64,000 nucleotides of DNA from Monodelphis domestica (Eukaryota > Chordata > Mammalia > Didelphimorphia > Didelphidae): contig NC_077227.1 in the NCBI RefSeq assembly GCF_027887165.1, positions 70,319,252 through 70,383,251 on the forward strand, given 5' to 3'. Of the stretch, positions 21,000 to 34,204 are shown one piece after another; positions within the stretch are counted from its first letter, which is position 1, and each line of letters opens with the position of its first letter. A program made the translations under genes and the position numbers. A model generated the notes under the pieces. The model was given only the letters and a program-made list of their open reading frames with translations. It was not told where the DNA came from and searched no databases.

Positions 21000-23900
21000 G
21001 TTTCCACTTATACAAAAAGACTGCTATTCCTTTTTCTCCAGATAGTCTTTCCTGTTTCTCTGGTCTCTTTGGAACCTAGGCCCAATAGTGGTACCATTGG
21101 GTCCCCGGGGTATTACCTGCAGCATCCTCACTACACTGGGCTGCCACAATGTCCAATTCAGGAGCAGGACGGACTAGGAGGTCTGCTCATGAACACAGTG
21201 AATATGTGAAGAAAGGAAGTGACCAATGCCCCCTCCCTCCTTGCTCTGCATGTTCCTATCTGACATGGTGCTTAGGAGGAGGGGAACTGAAGGAGATCCT
21301 GCCCCTGGGCTACCAGCATGGACACAGAACAGTCCAGGGCACTCTGAGGGGGCCCTCGAGGAGCTGTCCTCTTTTTTAACCCTTTTCCTCCCTGGTTGAG
21401 GTTCAGGACACGACCCTACCACACATTTAGGACGTCCCGTATTGGGAGAAACTCTCAAAAGAGCGTTCTCAGAAGGGCCCGGGTGGTCACTTTTCCACAA
21501 GATAGCTGGGCCTGGGGCCACACCCGATGACCCAGGCCACAGTCTGGCTTTGGGATGACAGACGGGTCAATCAGCGGGTGCTTCAGGGCCTTGCTCTCAG
21601 TGGGGACAGAACTTCTGTTGGGCCACCAGGTGGCAGCAAAGATCACCCAAGGCTTTTTAGGGTCCAAAGGACCACATGCTTAAGATAGGTCTTCCACCCA
21701 GAGGCCTGCAGCTGGGATGAGGTGCCAGTTTATTCTGCTCCCCAGGAGACTCTTCCAGAGCTAGCTTTCCCCACACGTCTATTCTCCCCCTGCCCCGGAC
21801 AGGAATTTATCCAGGTCGGGCCTTTTGGAACCTTTACCATGACTTGGCCATTTAAGACTTGACCACTTGCCTCCTCCGACTTTCTCAGAATGTGTACATG
21901 TTCTTTTCCCTTATTGCACTCTTCAGTCCAAAAAGCCTGGCTTTTTCACTGTTTTAGGAGCTCCATAGGCTGTTTCATTGGTCGGGATGGATTTCTTCCT
22001 ACCATTTCTGCAAAACACTATACTAGATGCTAAGTGAGATACAAATACAAAAAAGATGTGGTCTGTGCCATTCATTCATGAGGCATTCATTATTTTATGC
22101 CACAGTCTTGGCATACTCTAAGCCCTTATAAGAAATTCAAAGTCCTGTGTGAGTTCAGGGGGTGGAAGAGATCACTTCCTTCTGGGGGTGTCTCCAGTAA
22201 CTAGCCTATGGAAAAGGAAATCAATCAGCAATGAATCATTTGATCCTTCCTGGTTCCTGGTTCCTCTTCTCTTTACTAGAAGTTTCCTTTCCCTTTTACT
22301 TCCTTCTCCCCATAGGTAAATTAACAGAAGAGCAACAAAAGCAATCTGTCTACCAGGACTTCTGTTTTGATGGTTCCTGAAGCTCAATTTGGAAAGTGTG
22401 TACAAAGAACAAAGATTGTTTGTGCCTCTGAATTCTCCTCCCTAAGAATAAGTGTCCTATTCCAGAAATGGACCAATACCTTTATCTGCTTAGGCTTGCC
22501 CAGCTCAATCTGGTTGTCAGATAAAAAGTGTGGAGAGGAGAACAAAAAAAAAATTAAAGCAGAAAACTACATATGGAAGCACTTGAAAGAAGGATCTCCT
22601 CCTAAGTTTCCCAACCCCAAACACTCTGAAGTGATGGCTCAGGCACTCAGCCATCAGTGTTAGCTACAGGGACAGCCTTCTGCGTCCATGGCTGGGGAGT
22701 TGCCAGACTGCTTCAGAAAGGGGGATTCCCCACTAAGAGAAGTGTCTCAGCTTTGGCCCCACATCCTCCTTGCTGCAATACTGAAGTGGGTCCCTTTGGA
22801 ATGTTAAACCAAGGCTCAGCCTGTTCTTTATCTACCCCTACTGTCAGGGGATGCTCTAAAAGGAAAGGTATTTGTACAGAGGCTTGTTCCTTACTTTGAG
22901 GGGCAACCTAGAGATGAAGGCAGAGCTGTCTGATCCTGAGGAAAACAGAACATGGTGAGGTATCAGAGATGAGGTTCCTTCCCAGGTTTTGACTCCTGAC
23001 CTTCCCCAAGTTCTCTATCTTATTGCCGCTACACCAGGGAAACAAACAGTCGAATATGAGCCTTTTGCCTTGGTTATCTTGGGGTGTGGGTATAGCTGTG
23101 CCTGCCTTAAGAACACTTCCCTTAACTTTTATTTATTGTCAGATTATTATCTGAAAGGAGGGGTATGGATAAGAGGAAGTCAAGAAAGTTAAAGTCTTAT
23201 GTGGCAGTGGCCTACCAAGACCTGCCCCCTTGTCCCTAAAGCCACAGCACAAATTCAGAGAAAAAAGAATTCAATTTCCAAATGTGATTTTCATGCTACT
23301 CTTTTACTATGGGGTCTCTGCAAAGTCACAGTGCTGAAAGCTCCAGGTTGTCAGGGGTCCTGGGACCTTCCAGGAAAAGTGATTTCTTCCTGTTGTTGCT
23401 GTTACATTGTGACACCTGAACAAAATGCTGTGCCCCAGTTGCTTTGTTCCTGGTTTCCCTCTCCAATGAGAAATTGCTGGGCTAGGACCCCTTTACCTTG
23501 ATTGAAGTAGGATATTGACTTAAGTGTATGGGCTCTATATTAAGTCTCCGCTTAGGTGACCTCTCCTCAATAAATCCCTCCCTGCTGAGAAAGCAGTAAA
23601 GCCTCAGTGAAGGAGGAACAAGAGCCAGTTTTGATGAGTCCTTTTTTAAGTAAATCTTCAAGGACTACATGAGGTTACTGATGGTTATGCTTGGTAGACA
23701 CACAGCCAAGGGGAAAAGAGAAGTTCTCAGAGGAAAAAAGGAAATGGTACATTAACTAGAAAAACACACAAAATACCCAGTAAGAATAAAAAGCAGAGAA
23801 GAAAGCAGGCCACCCACGAATGGAATGACCTGTCAATATTAAAGGCCAGAATTCTTGTAAATAGCAGTAACCTCTTATCAGACCATTATCCCAATCCTAT

Positions 23901-24315
23901 CTAGCTGTTATCACTGGGTCAACAGAGCTTTATCAGGTATTCCATCCATCCTGAGATTACCATGTCACCAACAGGAAGTAAGGCACAGAGGTTAACTCAC
24001 TTGCTCAAGATCACATAGCAAGTAGTAGACTAGAAAGAGAGCTCTGGGGCTTACGCTCCCAGCAGAGCCCACTTAAGCTCATCAGTGCTTATACTTGACC
24101 TGAAGCTTATAGAATGTTCTTCACAAATCATCCTTTCAGTTGGCTGGTGTTGGAGGTTGGCTTAGGCACCACAATGGGAAAACTGGACACCTCCTGGGAA
24201 GGGATCAAGCCTTGCTTGAAAAAGTGTTAATTGGTACAGAAATTCTGGTGGGAGTTCTGGCAGGTTCCAGGAATTTTATTGGCTTATGAGACATAATCTC
24301 TCTGGCCTATACAGT
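21000..24315. other. Repeat-poor intergenic stretch
   Basis: About 3.3 kb lack recognisable interspersed repeats apart from a possible L2 scrap near 22020-22110. The stretch contains the CTCF-like motif at 21623. The open frames here (for example 21149-21379 and 22367-22663) have no family resemblance or splice context that I could support. Confidence 0.5.
21623..21636 (+). promoter_or_regulatory. Candidate CTCF binding site
   Basis: CCACCAGGTGGCAG fits the core CTCF consensus CCASYAGRKGGCRS at all 14 positions. It lies in a repeat-poor part of the GRAMD2A-SENP8 intergenic region, on the plus strand. Occupancy is inference. Confidence 0.5.
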
Positions 24316-24319
24316 TTTT

Positions 24320-24575
24320 TTTGTTGTTTAGTAGTTTTTTTTTTCCAGTTGTGTCCAACTCTTTGTGACCTCATTTGGGGTTTTCTTGACAAAGATACTA
24401 GAGTGGTATGCCATTTCCTTCTCCAGCTCATTTTACAGATAAGGAAACAGAGACAAACATGGTTAAGGGACTTGCCCAGGGTCACACAGTTAATGTCTAA
24501 GGTCAGAATTGAACTCCAGAAGATAAATCTTCCTAACTCCAGGTCTGGCACTCAATCACAGCATAATATAGCTGC
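24320..24575 (-). repeat. Mar-1-type CORE-SINE, nearly complete
   Basis: It contains agttgtgtccaactctttgt, ggggttttcttgacaaagat, atttccttctccagctcatt, cttgcccagggtcacacag and ctccaggtctggcactc. Confidence 0.75.
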
Positions 24576-24905
24576 TCCAAGGCAGTGTAGTAGTTCAATA
24601 TGATTTCTTATTTGTTCATCTATTTTTATAGTTATTTATTGAACAGCTGTTATTGTGCTCAGTAGAACAAGAGAAATATGATACAGATCTGTTTGCAAGG
24701 TTCCTTACAACATTGTTGGGAAGAAAAGGCACAGATGAAAGTGACAGCAGTATAAGCCAGTCTGGCTACAGGTGTAAGGAATGCCCTAGAAATTTAGAGA
24801 AGGGAATAAGCATTGTGGGTTGGACTGACTGGGAAGGATGAAACTTGAAACTGAAAAATGGGTAGGTTTTAAAAAGGTGGAGGGGGAAAATGACTTGAAT
24901 ATGGA

Positions 24906-24908
<3 letters not shown>

Positions 24909-24948
<40 letters not shown>
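24909..24948. repeat. (GT)20 microsatellite
   Basis: Pure GT dinucleotide run. Confidence 0.95.
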
Positions 24949-24951
<3 letters not shown>

Positions 24952-25129
24952 CTGATGTGGTTGCAGTCATTGAATTTGATGGTGAGTTAGGTGAAATCAG
25001 ATCGATGTCTAGAGTTTGAATTTTACTCATTAAGCAAAACTTTTTGCAGCAGCAGTCATTACAGATAAAACTTTGGCAGAATCCTTGCAGATATGGCACA
25101 ATCTTGCATCAGTTTTTAAAATGTCCATT

Positions 25130-25258
25130 ACTAAATGGCATGGAATAAGCCTGGAGATGGGAGGTCCTAGATTCAAATCTGCCTTAGTCCTTACCACTCT
25201 TCTGCCTTAGAACCAATACAGAGTATTAATTCTAAGATGGAAGGCAAGGGTTTTTGTT
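25130..25258 (+). repeat. SINE1_MD-type SINE, internally shortened
   Basis: gatgggaggtcctagattca runs straight into ccttaccactcttctgcctt and aaccaatacagagtattaat. The central section is missing. Confidence 0.65.
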
Positions 25259-25329
25259 TTTTTTTTAATTGAATTGTCTTTCATTTTTTTCAAATCTAAT
25301 CTTTTCACTTAAAATTCATTGAGTAGACT

Positions 25330-25765
25330 CTGTCAACAAACTTTACTAAGTGCCAACTGTGTCCTTGCCCTAAGGAATTCACATTCCAAAAGAGGAGACA
25401 TCATATAAAGAGCTGGGCACATACATAGAAGATATGTACAGAGTAAAATGGAAGGTAATCTCAGAGGAAAAGGCACTTATGGCCAGAGAAAAGCCTTCTG
25501 CAGAAGATGGAGTCTGAGCTGTCTTGAAGGAAACCCTAAATTCCAAGAGGTAGAGATGGGAACAGAGAGCATTCCAGGCACAGGGGACCAACAATGTTAG
25601 GCAAAGAGACAAGAAATGGAATGTTGCTGGATTGTGGTATGAGGGAGTCAAGTATAACACTAGAAAGGTAGGAAAGGACCAGATTACAAAGAGCTTTAAA
25701 TAACAGTGGACTTTACATAGGGAGTCACTGGAGTTTATTGAGTGGGGACAAGTGGGAGGAGAAAG
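25330..25765 (-). repeat. L2 LINE fragment
   Basis: Plus-strand ctaagtgccaactgtgtcct, ccctaaattccaagaggtag, gcattccaggcacagggg and gagtcactggagtttattga are the reverse complement of the L2 ORF end and tail. Confidence 0.7.
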
Positions 25766-25769
25766 GATA

Positions 25770-26364
25770 TGAAGAATTCAAATGTCATTTCACTCTTCTG
25801 TCACTGTGGAATTGAAGGGATGAGATCTTTCTGCCATCATCCTTGTAGAAAAAGTCTGCCAGCAGTTTAAAAGGCTGAAAAAAACCTACTGGGCATCCTT
25901 CCTTCTAGATTTCCTCTCCAACTTTCTTAAGGGAGAATATTTTCCAAAGAAAGGCTTAGGAAATGGTTTGACTAAAGATTACTCTCATTTGTGAATTGGG
26001 CAGGATATTTGAAGTCAGACTGTCCAAGAAAATTCACAAATATAGTAAAAAATGACCACCTTCTAGGAAAGCACAAATCAGCAGAACAGAATGTGGAACA
26101 ACTAAATAGAAAGTACTGGAGGGAAGGGAATGATGAGAAAGTGGGGATCAAAGGAAGGGATGGGGATTTAACTTAGAAAACAGCTGAAGGAAAGACCAGT
26201 AGCAAAAAATCAGATGAGGAGACAAAACACATAGTTGGAATTGAGAAATGCTAGAATTTGAGTTGTTTTGAAGCCAGTGGGGGTGGGGGTAGGTATTTCT
26301 CTACCTTTTCGGTTTGGTTTCCTCCTACCTTCCTCAAAGTAGTAAACTCATATCTCCCCCAATA
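25770..26364. other. Intergenic, no feature recognised
   Basis: Neither a coding frame with family resemblance nor a nameable repeat was seen. Confidence 0.4.
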
Positions 26365-26515
26365 AAAAGAGGGGCTGAGCAGTAAAACAGATAAGGAGTT
26401 GTTCTTTGAGTCTGGAGGACCTAGTTTAAGACTTCTGACATATGTGAGACTCTAAGTTGCAGGGATGGTACTCATTTGTATTGGTGGAGTGAATTCCTCA
26501 CCTAGAGATTCTCTA
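26365..26515 (+). repeat. Second marsupial tRNA-derived SINE family
   Basis: gtctggaggacctagtttaa is followed by gagactctaagttgcaggga and ttgtattggtggagtgaatt. The same head-to-tail order occurs at 52795-52965, defining a family distinct from SINE1_MD and Mar-1 in this window. Confidence 0.55.
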
Positions 26516-26819
26516 ACTAGACAATATCAGAGGTCTAGTTAAAAAAATAGATGAATAAAGTTTCAGATCAGAACAGGCACCTGAGGGAAAGAAGCAATGC
26601 TGCCTATGGAACTAAGGTTTGGATTGAGCTCCAATTGAGTTGGTGGGACCTGGGCCTGGCATACCAACTTTGACTACAATAGGTACTGGGAATGCATGTC
26701 TAACAGCAATTAGCAAGAAGAGACCAACAAAATGGTTGGGACTGCTGTTTTAATTTGCTTGCCATTATACATTTTTTCTCTTGGGAAGATGTCTTGTCTT
26801 TATTCATCAAATTGCAAGG

Positions 26820-27790
26820 GTCAGTCAGTTAATAAGCATTTATTGAATACCTACTATGTGGCAGCATCTGTGCTAAATAGTTGGGGATACAAAGAAAGGC
26901 TAATAACATTTCTTGCTCTCAAGGACCTCCCAATCTATTGGTGAGACAATGTGAAAATGACCATGTTTGAACTAGAGATTACCAGGATAAATTGGAGATA
27001 ATCAACAAAGGTTTTTGGTAGGTGAGATTTTAGCCAGACCCAGAGGGAAGCCAGGAGGTAGAGATGGGAAGGGGGAGAGTTCCAGGTATGGGGGTAGCCA
27101 ACGAAAATGCCCAGTGTTGTGTAAGGATCAGCAAGGAGGCCAGTATTATTGGACTCCAGAGAACATGGGGATAAGGTATGAGAAGACAGGAAAGGTGGAA
27201 GAGAGGCAGGATGGGAAGGACTCTGAATGTCAAACAAGATTTTATAATTGATCCTAGAGGTGATAGGGAGCCATAAGAGTTTATTGAATAGAGTGGGGTA
27301 GCCACAGCCAGAGCTGTGATTTAGAAAAGTCATTTTAATAGATAGCTAAGTAAGAAAATAAACTGGAGTAGGGGGATATTTGAGACAGGGAGGCCAAGAG
27401 TAGGCTATTGCACTAGTGCAAGTAAGAAGTGATAAGGTTCTGCATCAGGGTGATGATCAGAGGACAGAAGGGAGTGTATGTGAGAGATTAGGAAAGTAGA
27501 AACAGCAGGACTTGGGAACTGAATAGATATGGGCAGGTTAGAGTAAAGAATTGAAGAGGACATCTAGATTTTAAGCCTGGATGACTAGGAAGATGGTAAT
27601 GTTCTTATCTAATAATAAATAAGTCCAGAAAGGGAAGGGTTTAGAGGAAATAGTAAGCTCTGTTTTGGACACACTGAAAAATGATGTTGTAGGCAATAGA
27701 GAATTATTATAGATTCTGTTTTAGAGAATCAACATGATGGAAGCAATATTTTAGGAAAATCAGTCTGAATTGGAGGGTGAGAGGAATTAA
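26820..27790 (-). repeat. L2 LINE fragment, long
   Basis: The plus strand carries aagcatttattgaatacctactatg at its left end, then gattttagccagacccagag, tgatagggagccataagag and, further right, ggatgactaggaagatggta. All are reverse complement of L2. Broken ORF pieces on the minus strand (27030-27305) contain the L2 C-terminal sequence. Confidence 0.75.
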
Positions 27791-27799
27791 GAGCAGTTG

Positions 27800-30700
27800 A
27801 AAAGCACATGAGATCTTTGGGGTAAACTCTTAGGCACAAGTAATGTGCTCTGGCTACACTGGCAAGGTGGTGGCCAGATTTTAAAGGCTCTTCTTTCCAC
27901 CCCCAGAAACTCATTATCTTACTCACCAACCACAAAGGCTTCCTCAGCCTGCCTGTAGAATTTGAGCTCAGCAACCAGAACTGGTATTGATCTGTGGTTT
28001 TTCTGGGTTTGCATCCCCTTTTCTTTCCAAAAGCATCTGCAGCCTTTTGGCAGCCCACATGCTGCTGGTAAAGTGGGTGGGGAGGGAATGCAGCAATGCA
28101 GCCTGGCCTGCCAATTAGGGGATTTGATTACCAAGATGTCTCTTCTGGGCAGGGCTGCTCCACTCTACACACTGCCTAGTCTGAAGGAAGCCGCCTCCAC
28201 ATCAAGCCTTTAGCAAGACATTTTAAACCTAGAATCTCATGATCAGATTCAGTTTCTTTTACTGTGGTTTAACAATAGGCCTTTCTCCTGCAAGTATGAA
28301 AAGCTTCATTAGTAATATGGCATTGGGATTTTTTTCAAGAGGGCTGTTGTGCCTTGGGCAGTTTGTGAAAGTTTTGTAAGTGAATGAGCTACAAGTCAGG
28401 GAAGGATGATTCAGTTTTTTCTTTGGTAAATTGTTTCCATTTTCACTTTTCTCAAAGAGTCAGAAACTTGAGCAGATGCTGCCTGTGATTTGGATGCTGT
28501 TCAGTTCCTTTCCTATGGGGTGAAAGGTTTTCTCGGTTTACTAGCCACTTGATTTCATTGTGGCTGACCAGTGTATAGTTACATGGGGATAAAAAGCCCT
28601 TGGCTTGCCTCATCTAACACATGGTGACTTAACCAAACTGCAGTATTGTTATTTTTCTCCAGGATAATGTTGGTCTAATTCTTTCTTACTGTTTACACTG
28701 ATGGCGTCTATAACCACCCTTGGTACTTTTAACATGTTTGCTTTTCTCTGTGTAAATAAATTCCATTTAAATGCCTCTAGCACTTGACCCTTCCCTAACT
28801 GAAGTTCATGTCTCTTATTTGAATTAGACATTTGCACAAATAATCTAGGTTCTATTCTTTTCTCAGTTTTATATCACTATTCATTTTCCATATTTTTGGT
28901 GTCTCTTTTGTATCTACTTACAAGTATTATTTGCCTGATAGAATGCAAGCTCCTTAGGGGACAGGAATGGTTTTGTTTTGGTCTTTGTTATTCTAGCATC
29001 CAACAACACATTGCTTGATACTCGGCTGAACTTGAGAAATACTAGTTTTTTGGGGCAGTTTCACATTGTTTCCATGATTTCTTTTCTTAAATTATTTAGG
29101 CTACTATTTTACTTTAAAAAAACGTTTCTCACAATAGAACCTGTAGTATAATTGAATACTGTAAATAGGTAGTTTTCACATATGGCCTTAGTAAATGGTC
29201 ATAGAACTATACATTAATTAGCCTCTCTGACCAATAATTTAAAAATATGCAAATGTTGAGACTAATTTATTTCCAAAGGATTAAAGTAATTCAGGTCACT
29301 TTTGGACTTGTTGATATATTCAACTAATTTGGGCTGACACTTTGTAATATTTCTGTGATATTTAAAAATAAATGACATATGCTAAAAATGTTTAAATATT
29401 ACTTCCTTCTTCCATCTTTTATAGCCTATGTTCCTAATAGCTTATCCTAGCTTTCAGGCAACATAAAATACTGATTTTTAGAGAAGTGGTATCCCTAAAA
29501 ATAAAGATGTTTGCTAAAAAACCCAATACCAAAAAAATTTCTGTGTAAAATATATCATATTTTCTATGAGAAGCAATAAAGTTTGGGGGGGAAATGAGAG
29601 ACAGATGAATCTTTAACAGTAATTATGCCAGGGACATACAATATATAAATCTGAACAATTTCACTTTCCATTTCACAGGACTGCCCATAAAATAAATAAA
29701 CCACCTTGGAGATCATTTGAACTAACATCATTAAAGAATCTCAGTGATTACATAAATCTTCTGAGATTAGGAAATTAGTGCTTGTGACCATGTGTAATAT
29801 AGCTAAGTATTTTTATTTCAGAATGTTGAGAAGAGTCTACCTGAAATCTATTTATATTTCCATATACACCTGTTTATTTCACTGTCTGAAAATTCATGAT
29901 AAAAAGAAAAGTTTCTTGTTCAAATGACCAGTCAGATGATTAACCAATCTTTCTCTTTGGGGTCTAAAATGGATGGATTTTGTAGATAGAATGTCATAAA
30001 AAAACAACACAATAATGCAAAGCAAAAATTAGTCATTGGCATACCTAGAGTTCCTGATTTTTTAACCTATTTTAATACCCAAGTTTCTTGGTGCATGAAT
30101 TACAAGGTTGCAAAGGACCTGGGGAATTCATTTAGTCCCTAATCCTGCTTCTAATTTTATTTTTAGGAATGAGCATTTCATTGCTTCACTCAGGAAACAA
30201 GAGTCCCAATTACTTCTGAAGTCAAAGTTATTTTATATCTAATCAAAACTGATTTTGTTCATCTTGTGTCATCTCTCCAATGATTTTGGAGTTTGCTAGC
30301 TATAGTTTTCTGAAGAACTGCAACTATGGTTATAATCAACAATATCTCCCATAATAAATTTATACAATTACTATCAAATTCCTCTTAATAGAATGTGTCT
30401 GGCTCTTTGGGGGAGTAACCAAAAAACAGATATATCCTGATTCACCAGATGAATCACTGAGTCCTGATTTAATTACAATATTATTAGAATACATCTAGAA
30501 CTACATCTTGGCTCCCCTGATCCCTTAAATGTGGTATCAACAGTTACCCACCTGCATGAATCATGGGGTGATTGTTATAGGACCACAAACAAGGTCACTG
30601 CCACCTAATAAACACTCATTTTTACATAAATGGCATTCCGTTGGAATTTAACAGAGGGAGGAAACTGGTGAACTTAGTTTGATACCTTGAATAGCATCCT

Positions 30701-32640
30701 TCCCTTTTTTTTAAAAGGATATCTTGTACTTCAGTTGAATTCAACAAGTAAATTTACTGTTGAGAAGAAACTAAAAAAAAAAAAGAAAAGAAAAAACTTT
30801 GTATTAATCTTCCAAAATAGATACATTGTTTAACTATTTTCAATGACATTTTTGGTATAAAAAAGTACCCATCCTATGCATCCCCAAAACCTCTAAAAGA
30901 GAGAACTCTGGCTCAGTTGGACTCTGCCTCCTCCACAGCCTTGAGGATGGGACTTCTCAAGTCAAAAGTAATATTACTTTTCTAATCTTTATCTAGAAAC
31001 TACAACTGTAACATATCCCTGGACTCTTGAGACTTTTTGATACTACTACTACTACCTGTTATTCTTGTGAGCTTTTTTTCTATTCTCATTCCTTTTTCTC
31101 CTTTCATCTTCTCCTCTTGGCCTCTTCTTCACATATAGTCTCCTAGATGCTGAGTGAGAACTTAAAATTGAATAAGAACAGTATCCTGAATTGTTTCAAG
31201 GTGTAGCTCAGTATGAACTCTCTCTTATGACTAAAACTTTGCTCTTCTGAATAGTTTGTGGTCAAGTTATTTTGAATGATGGGAGCTTGAGAACAGTGGC
31301 AGGTTTGGAAGTGACTAGAGCAGGTTACATAGTTGAAGCTTAGTTCTGGTTTATGAGTCTTGAATGTACCTCATCCTAGGTAGGAACAAGATTCATGCAT
31401 ATGTACCTTATGAGTTTATGATGCATATGATTTATAAACTACATTAAGCCTTTTGAAAGTAACTGGAAAATGCTGCCACACACTAGTGATTGGGGTGGGG
31501 AAGTATTTCTCTTTATTCTTGGTTCCAGATGTTTACATTTGAGCTAAGTGAATGAGTTAAGGAGGTGACTTTTTTCCTTTTAACATTCTAAAGAATATTA
31601 TAAACTTTTGATACAAATACAATAGAATCAGAATGAACCAAAACAAATCTCTTATCCAAGAATGGGGAGAGGGAGAAGAGGAAGAGATACTACTATTACA
31701 ATGAGGGCAAAAGTATTTCTCTGCACTGAGGTAAGAAATCACAGTGCCAAGATGAACCTTGTACATAGTAGATGCTTAAAATTTACCATATTTAATTGAA
31801 TTAGTAGTAATGAGCTTTAGAACTGTAAAGTTCCAATTAAGGGACTATGTCAATGATAACAAAAGATGAGGCTAGGAGACTGACTTTATACAGTAGCAGC
31901 CAACCTCTACAATGCCAATGTATCAAACCAAGAAGCTAACCACAGTAGTTTATTTAGCACAGACTTATTCAGTATCTAGTTAATTTTTTTCCCCTAGCAT
32001 TCTAGGAATCAGACAAAGTGGGTCAGGGAATAATTTCATTTTTCTTAAAGATTTGCAGAGGTGAAGCAAAGTGCAAGGGAAGCTTTCTTGTGGTGAATAG
32101 AAGATAGTTAAGAGAAATTTAAAAAAAAATGATCCCTAGCTACTTAAAACTTAACTGAGGTTTTGCCATTATTAGCTTTCATTTCTTGGGCCATTCTGTA
32201 TTCAGGGGCAGGGCTTTAAGGTATTGGGATTTTTTTTCCCTGTGATTTCCCATTTCTACTATTTTAGTGATTGCTCCTGTGTTACCATGGCTCCTTATTT
32301 TTCTAGATATTAAATAAAAGTAGATTTGTTTCTATTTCGCATAGACCAATTATATATATACAAATAATGTGCTTTAAGGGCAGGTTGATGGTTCAGTGTA
32401 TTTGAACAATAGTAAAATGAAAATTTTGTGCAAAGGCTACTACCCAAACTTTGAAAATGGCTAGTTTGAAGGTCTTGGTGCATGCAGTTATGCTACTTCC
32501 AAAGCCTACAGTACCCTGAAGTTAAGTGTGGCCTTTCATTGTAACAATAATGCCTGAGGATCACATTCTTTCAGGAAGAAGTGAAAGGGCAGAGCCTTGA
32601 CACCATGCCTTAGACATAGAATCAGAGACTAAGAGAATAT
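27800..32640. other. Intergenic between GRAMD2A and SENP8, mostly unassigned
   Basis: An L2 tail is visible at 28925-29030 (atgcaagctccttaggggac). From 29040 to 32640 the DNA is AT-rich with no SINE or LINE I can name. A minus-strand AATAAA at 31954-31949 could end SENP8 transcripts. Confidence 0.5.
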
Positions 32641-32706
32641 AAGGAAAGACAAATAGAGAAGATTGAAATTTAAGAAAAGATGAAGATAATTGCACTGAAC
32701 ACATCA

Positions 32707-33342
32707 TTTTCTTGCAAGTTTGGAGATGAGATCTTTCCATTCTGCCCTCTTCCTCGTGATATACATAGGTGTGAGATGCTGCAGCCGTGGCTCTGGCTGT
32801 CCCTTAAAGAAGCCCTGACATAAGGCCTCTGTGTTACAGATTACATACATTCCACAATCATAGCTGTTTTGTTGAGCAGGGGCTTTCTCTTCTACAAATG
32901 CTACTTTGTCCCCTCTTTTCCCCAAAAAGGCCTCCAGTTTCCCTGCTACCTGTCTTGCATGTACAGAGTTGCTTCTGCTATGTGAATCATAATGGGAAAA
33001 TCTATTTTTGTCTTGGTGATAAACCAACAAACTCCAATGAGTTCCCCCAGCTGCTTGATTGGAGTTATTATTGATGGGTAAGAACACAACTCTTTTGTGG
33101 GGTAAGTCAAGAGGCTGAAGGAACATGGTGATCTCCTCTGGGCTGGTGGTACACTTGATGAATTGAGTGACTTCTGGGCTGATGAAACACACTTGGTCTG
33201 AGCAGTCATGGAATTGGTCACTAGCAAAGTACTCAAAAGCAAATCCAATAATATGGTCATTAAGCCAGCTGGGAGGATCCAACAGTGAGACATCTGATTC
33301 CCGCAGTAAACTGTCCATGTAACTCAAAACAACAGGGTCCAT
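32707..33342 (-). CDS. SENP8: SENP8 (DEN1/NEDP1), NEDD8-specific cysteine protease, complete
   Basis: The 212-codon frame starts MDPVVLSYMDSLL and ends ISKLARK, the same length as human SENP8. It belongs to the Ulp1/C48 cysteine protease family. SENP8 processes the NEDD8 precursor to its Gly-Gly end and removes NEDD8 from non-cullin targets. The catalytic residues are visible: His in GGTHWSLLVY (about residue 102, followed by Trp), Asp in HYDSHSRS (about 119), and Cys in NSYDCGMYV (about 163). The oxyanion Gln lies in the PAQQNS stretch just before. An upstream in-frame ATG at 33387 would add 15 residues. I rejected it because an acceptor (tttgtttccag, AG at 33360-33359) falls between the two, and human starts at MDPVV. 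The coding region is one exon. A possible minus-strand AATAAA is at 31954-31949. All active-site motifs look intact. Confidence 0.97.
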
Positions 33343-33654
33343 TCTGCACAGAGACCAACTGGAAACAAACGGCAAGAGCTGAAGCAAAGGGTAGAAGACA
33401 ATATTTACTTATGTATATCCTGTATAAATACTAAGGAGAAAACGAAATCATACTTGTAGGGAGCTTGGAAGAGCAATTAGGATGTCAAAAGATCTATGTT
33501 ATAGCTTTTGTTCTACAACAGGTATACTGATTAGGCCACAGCTCTTTTATCAGTTAAAAAACAACCAGTTATAGCTTGTACTGCTCATCTTAACTCACAG
33601 GTTGTAAGACTTAAATGACAGTTATTTACTATATAACTCTAAAGAGCTACATAA

Positions 33655-33790
33655 ATGTTAGTTATTATTACTATCTGTATTTTATGGACAGGAAAACTGA
33701 AATTCTTAAAGGTTAAGTGATTTGCTCAAGGTTACACAGCTAATAAGTAGGAGAAACTAGGAGTAGAATCCAGTCTTCTCACTCTTGAGT
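33655..33790 (-). repeat. MIR-type SINE
   Basis: It contains gacaggaaaactgaaattct and ttgctcaaggttacacagct. Confidence 0.6.
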
Positions 33791-33994
33791 AAAGGGCTCT
33801 TTCTACTATTGTCATAATCACAGTTGACATTTTTATAACATTGTTATAGCATACATTCTGAAGCATTCCAAAAACTTCTAGAAGATATCATTCTGAAAGG
33901 ACTCTGTTTCTCCTTTGAGAAAGAGTTTACTCATTTGAGAATTCTAATTACGAACGAACGAAATCACAGGTCTAGCTCCTAAACTTTTAACATT

Positions 33995-34195
33995 TTTAAA
34001 GAACTTTATGTATTTTGTATCATTTGACCTTCAAAACAACTCTAGGAAGGAGCTACAGATATTCTTACCTTTATTATACCTCATTATAAAGATGAGGAAA
34101 TTAAGATTTAGTTAAATAACTGGCCAATGTTCACAAATCTTATCAAAGTCAGAGGCAGGATCCAAACCAAGATCCCAACTCCCAGTCCCTTGTTA
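33995..34195 (-). repeat. MIR/CORE-SINE
   Basis: It contains gtatcatttgaccttcaaaa, aaagatgaggaaattaagat and aggatccaaaccaagatccc. Confidence 0.55.
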
Positions 34196-34204
34196 TTTTT
34201 TCTA

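Noticed and set aside
27015-27333. Plus- and minus-strand frames of 78-132 codons
   Set aside because: They lie within an antisense L2 fragment. The minus-strand ones are LINE remnants and the plus-strand one is a shadow.
32946-33293. 115-codon frame on the minus strand
   Set aside because: It is a shadow of SENP8 in another frame.
33343-33387. Upstream in-frame Met adding 15 residues to SENP8
   Set aside because: A good splice acceptor (AG at 33360-33359) lies between it and the MDPVV start, and human SENP8 starts at MDPVV.
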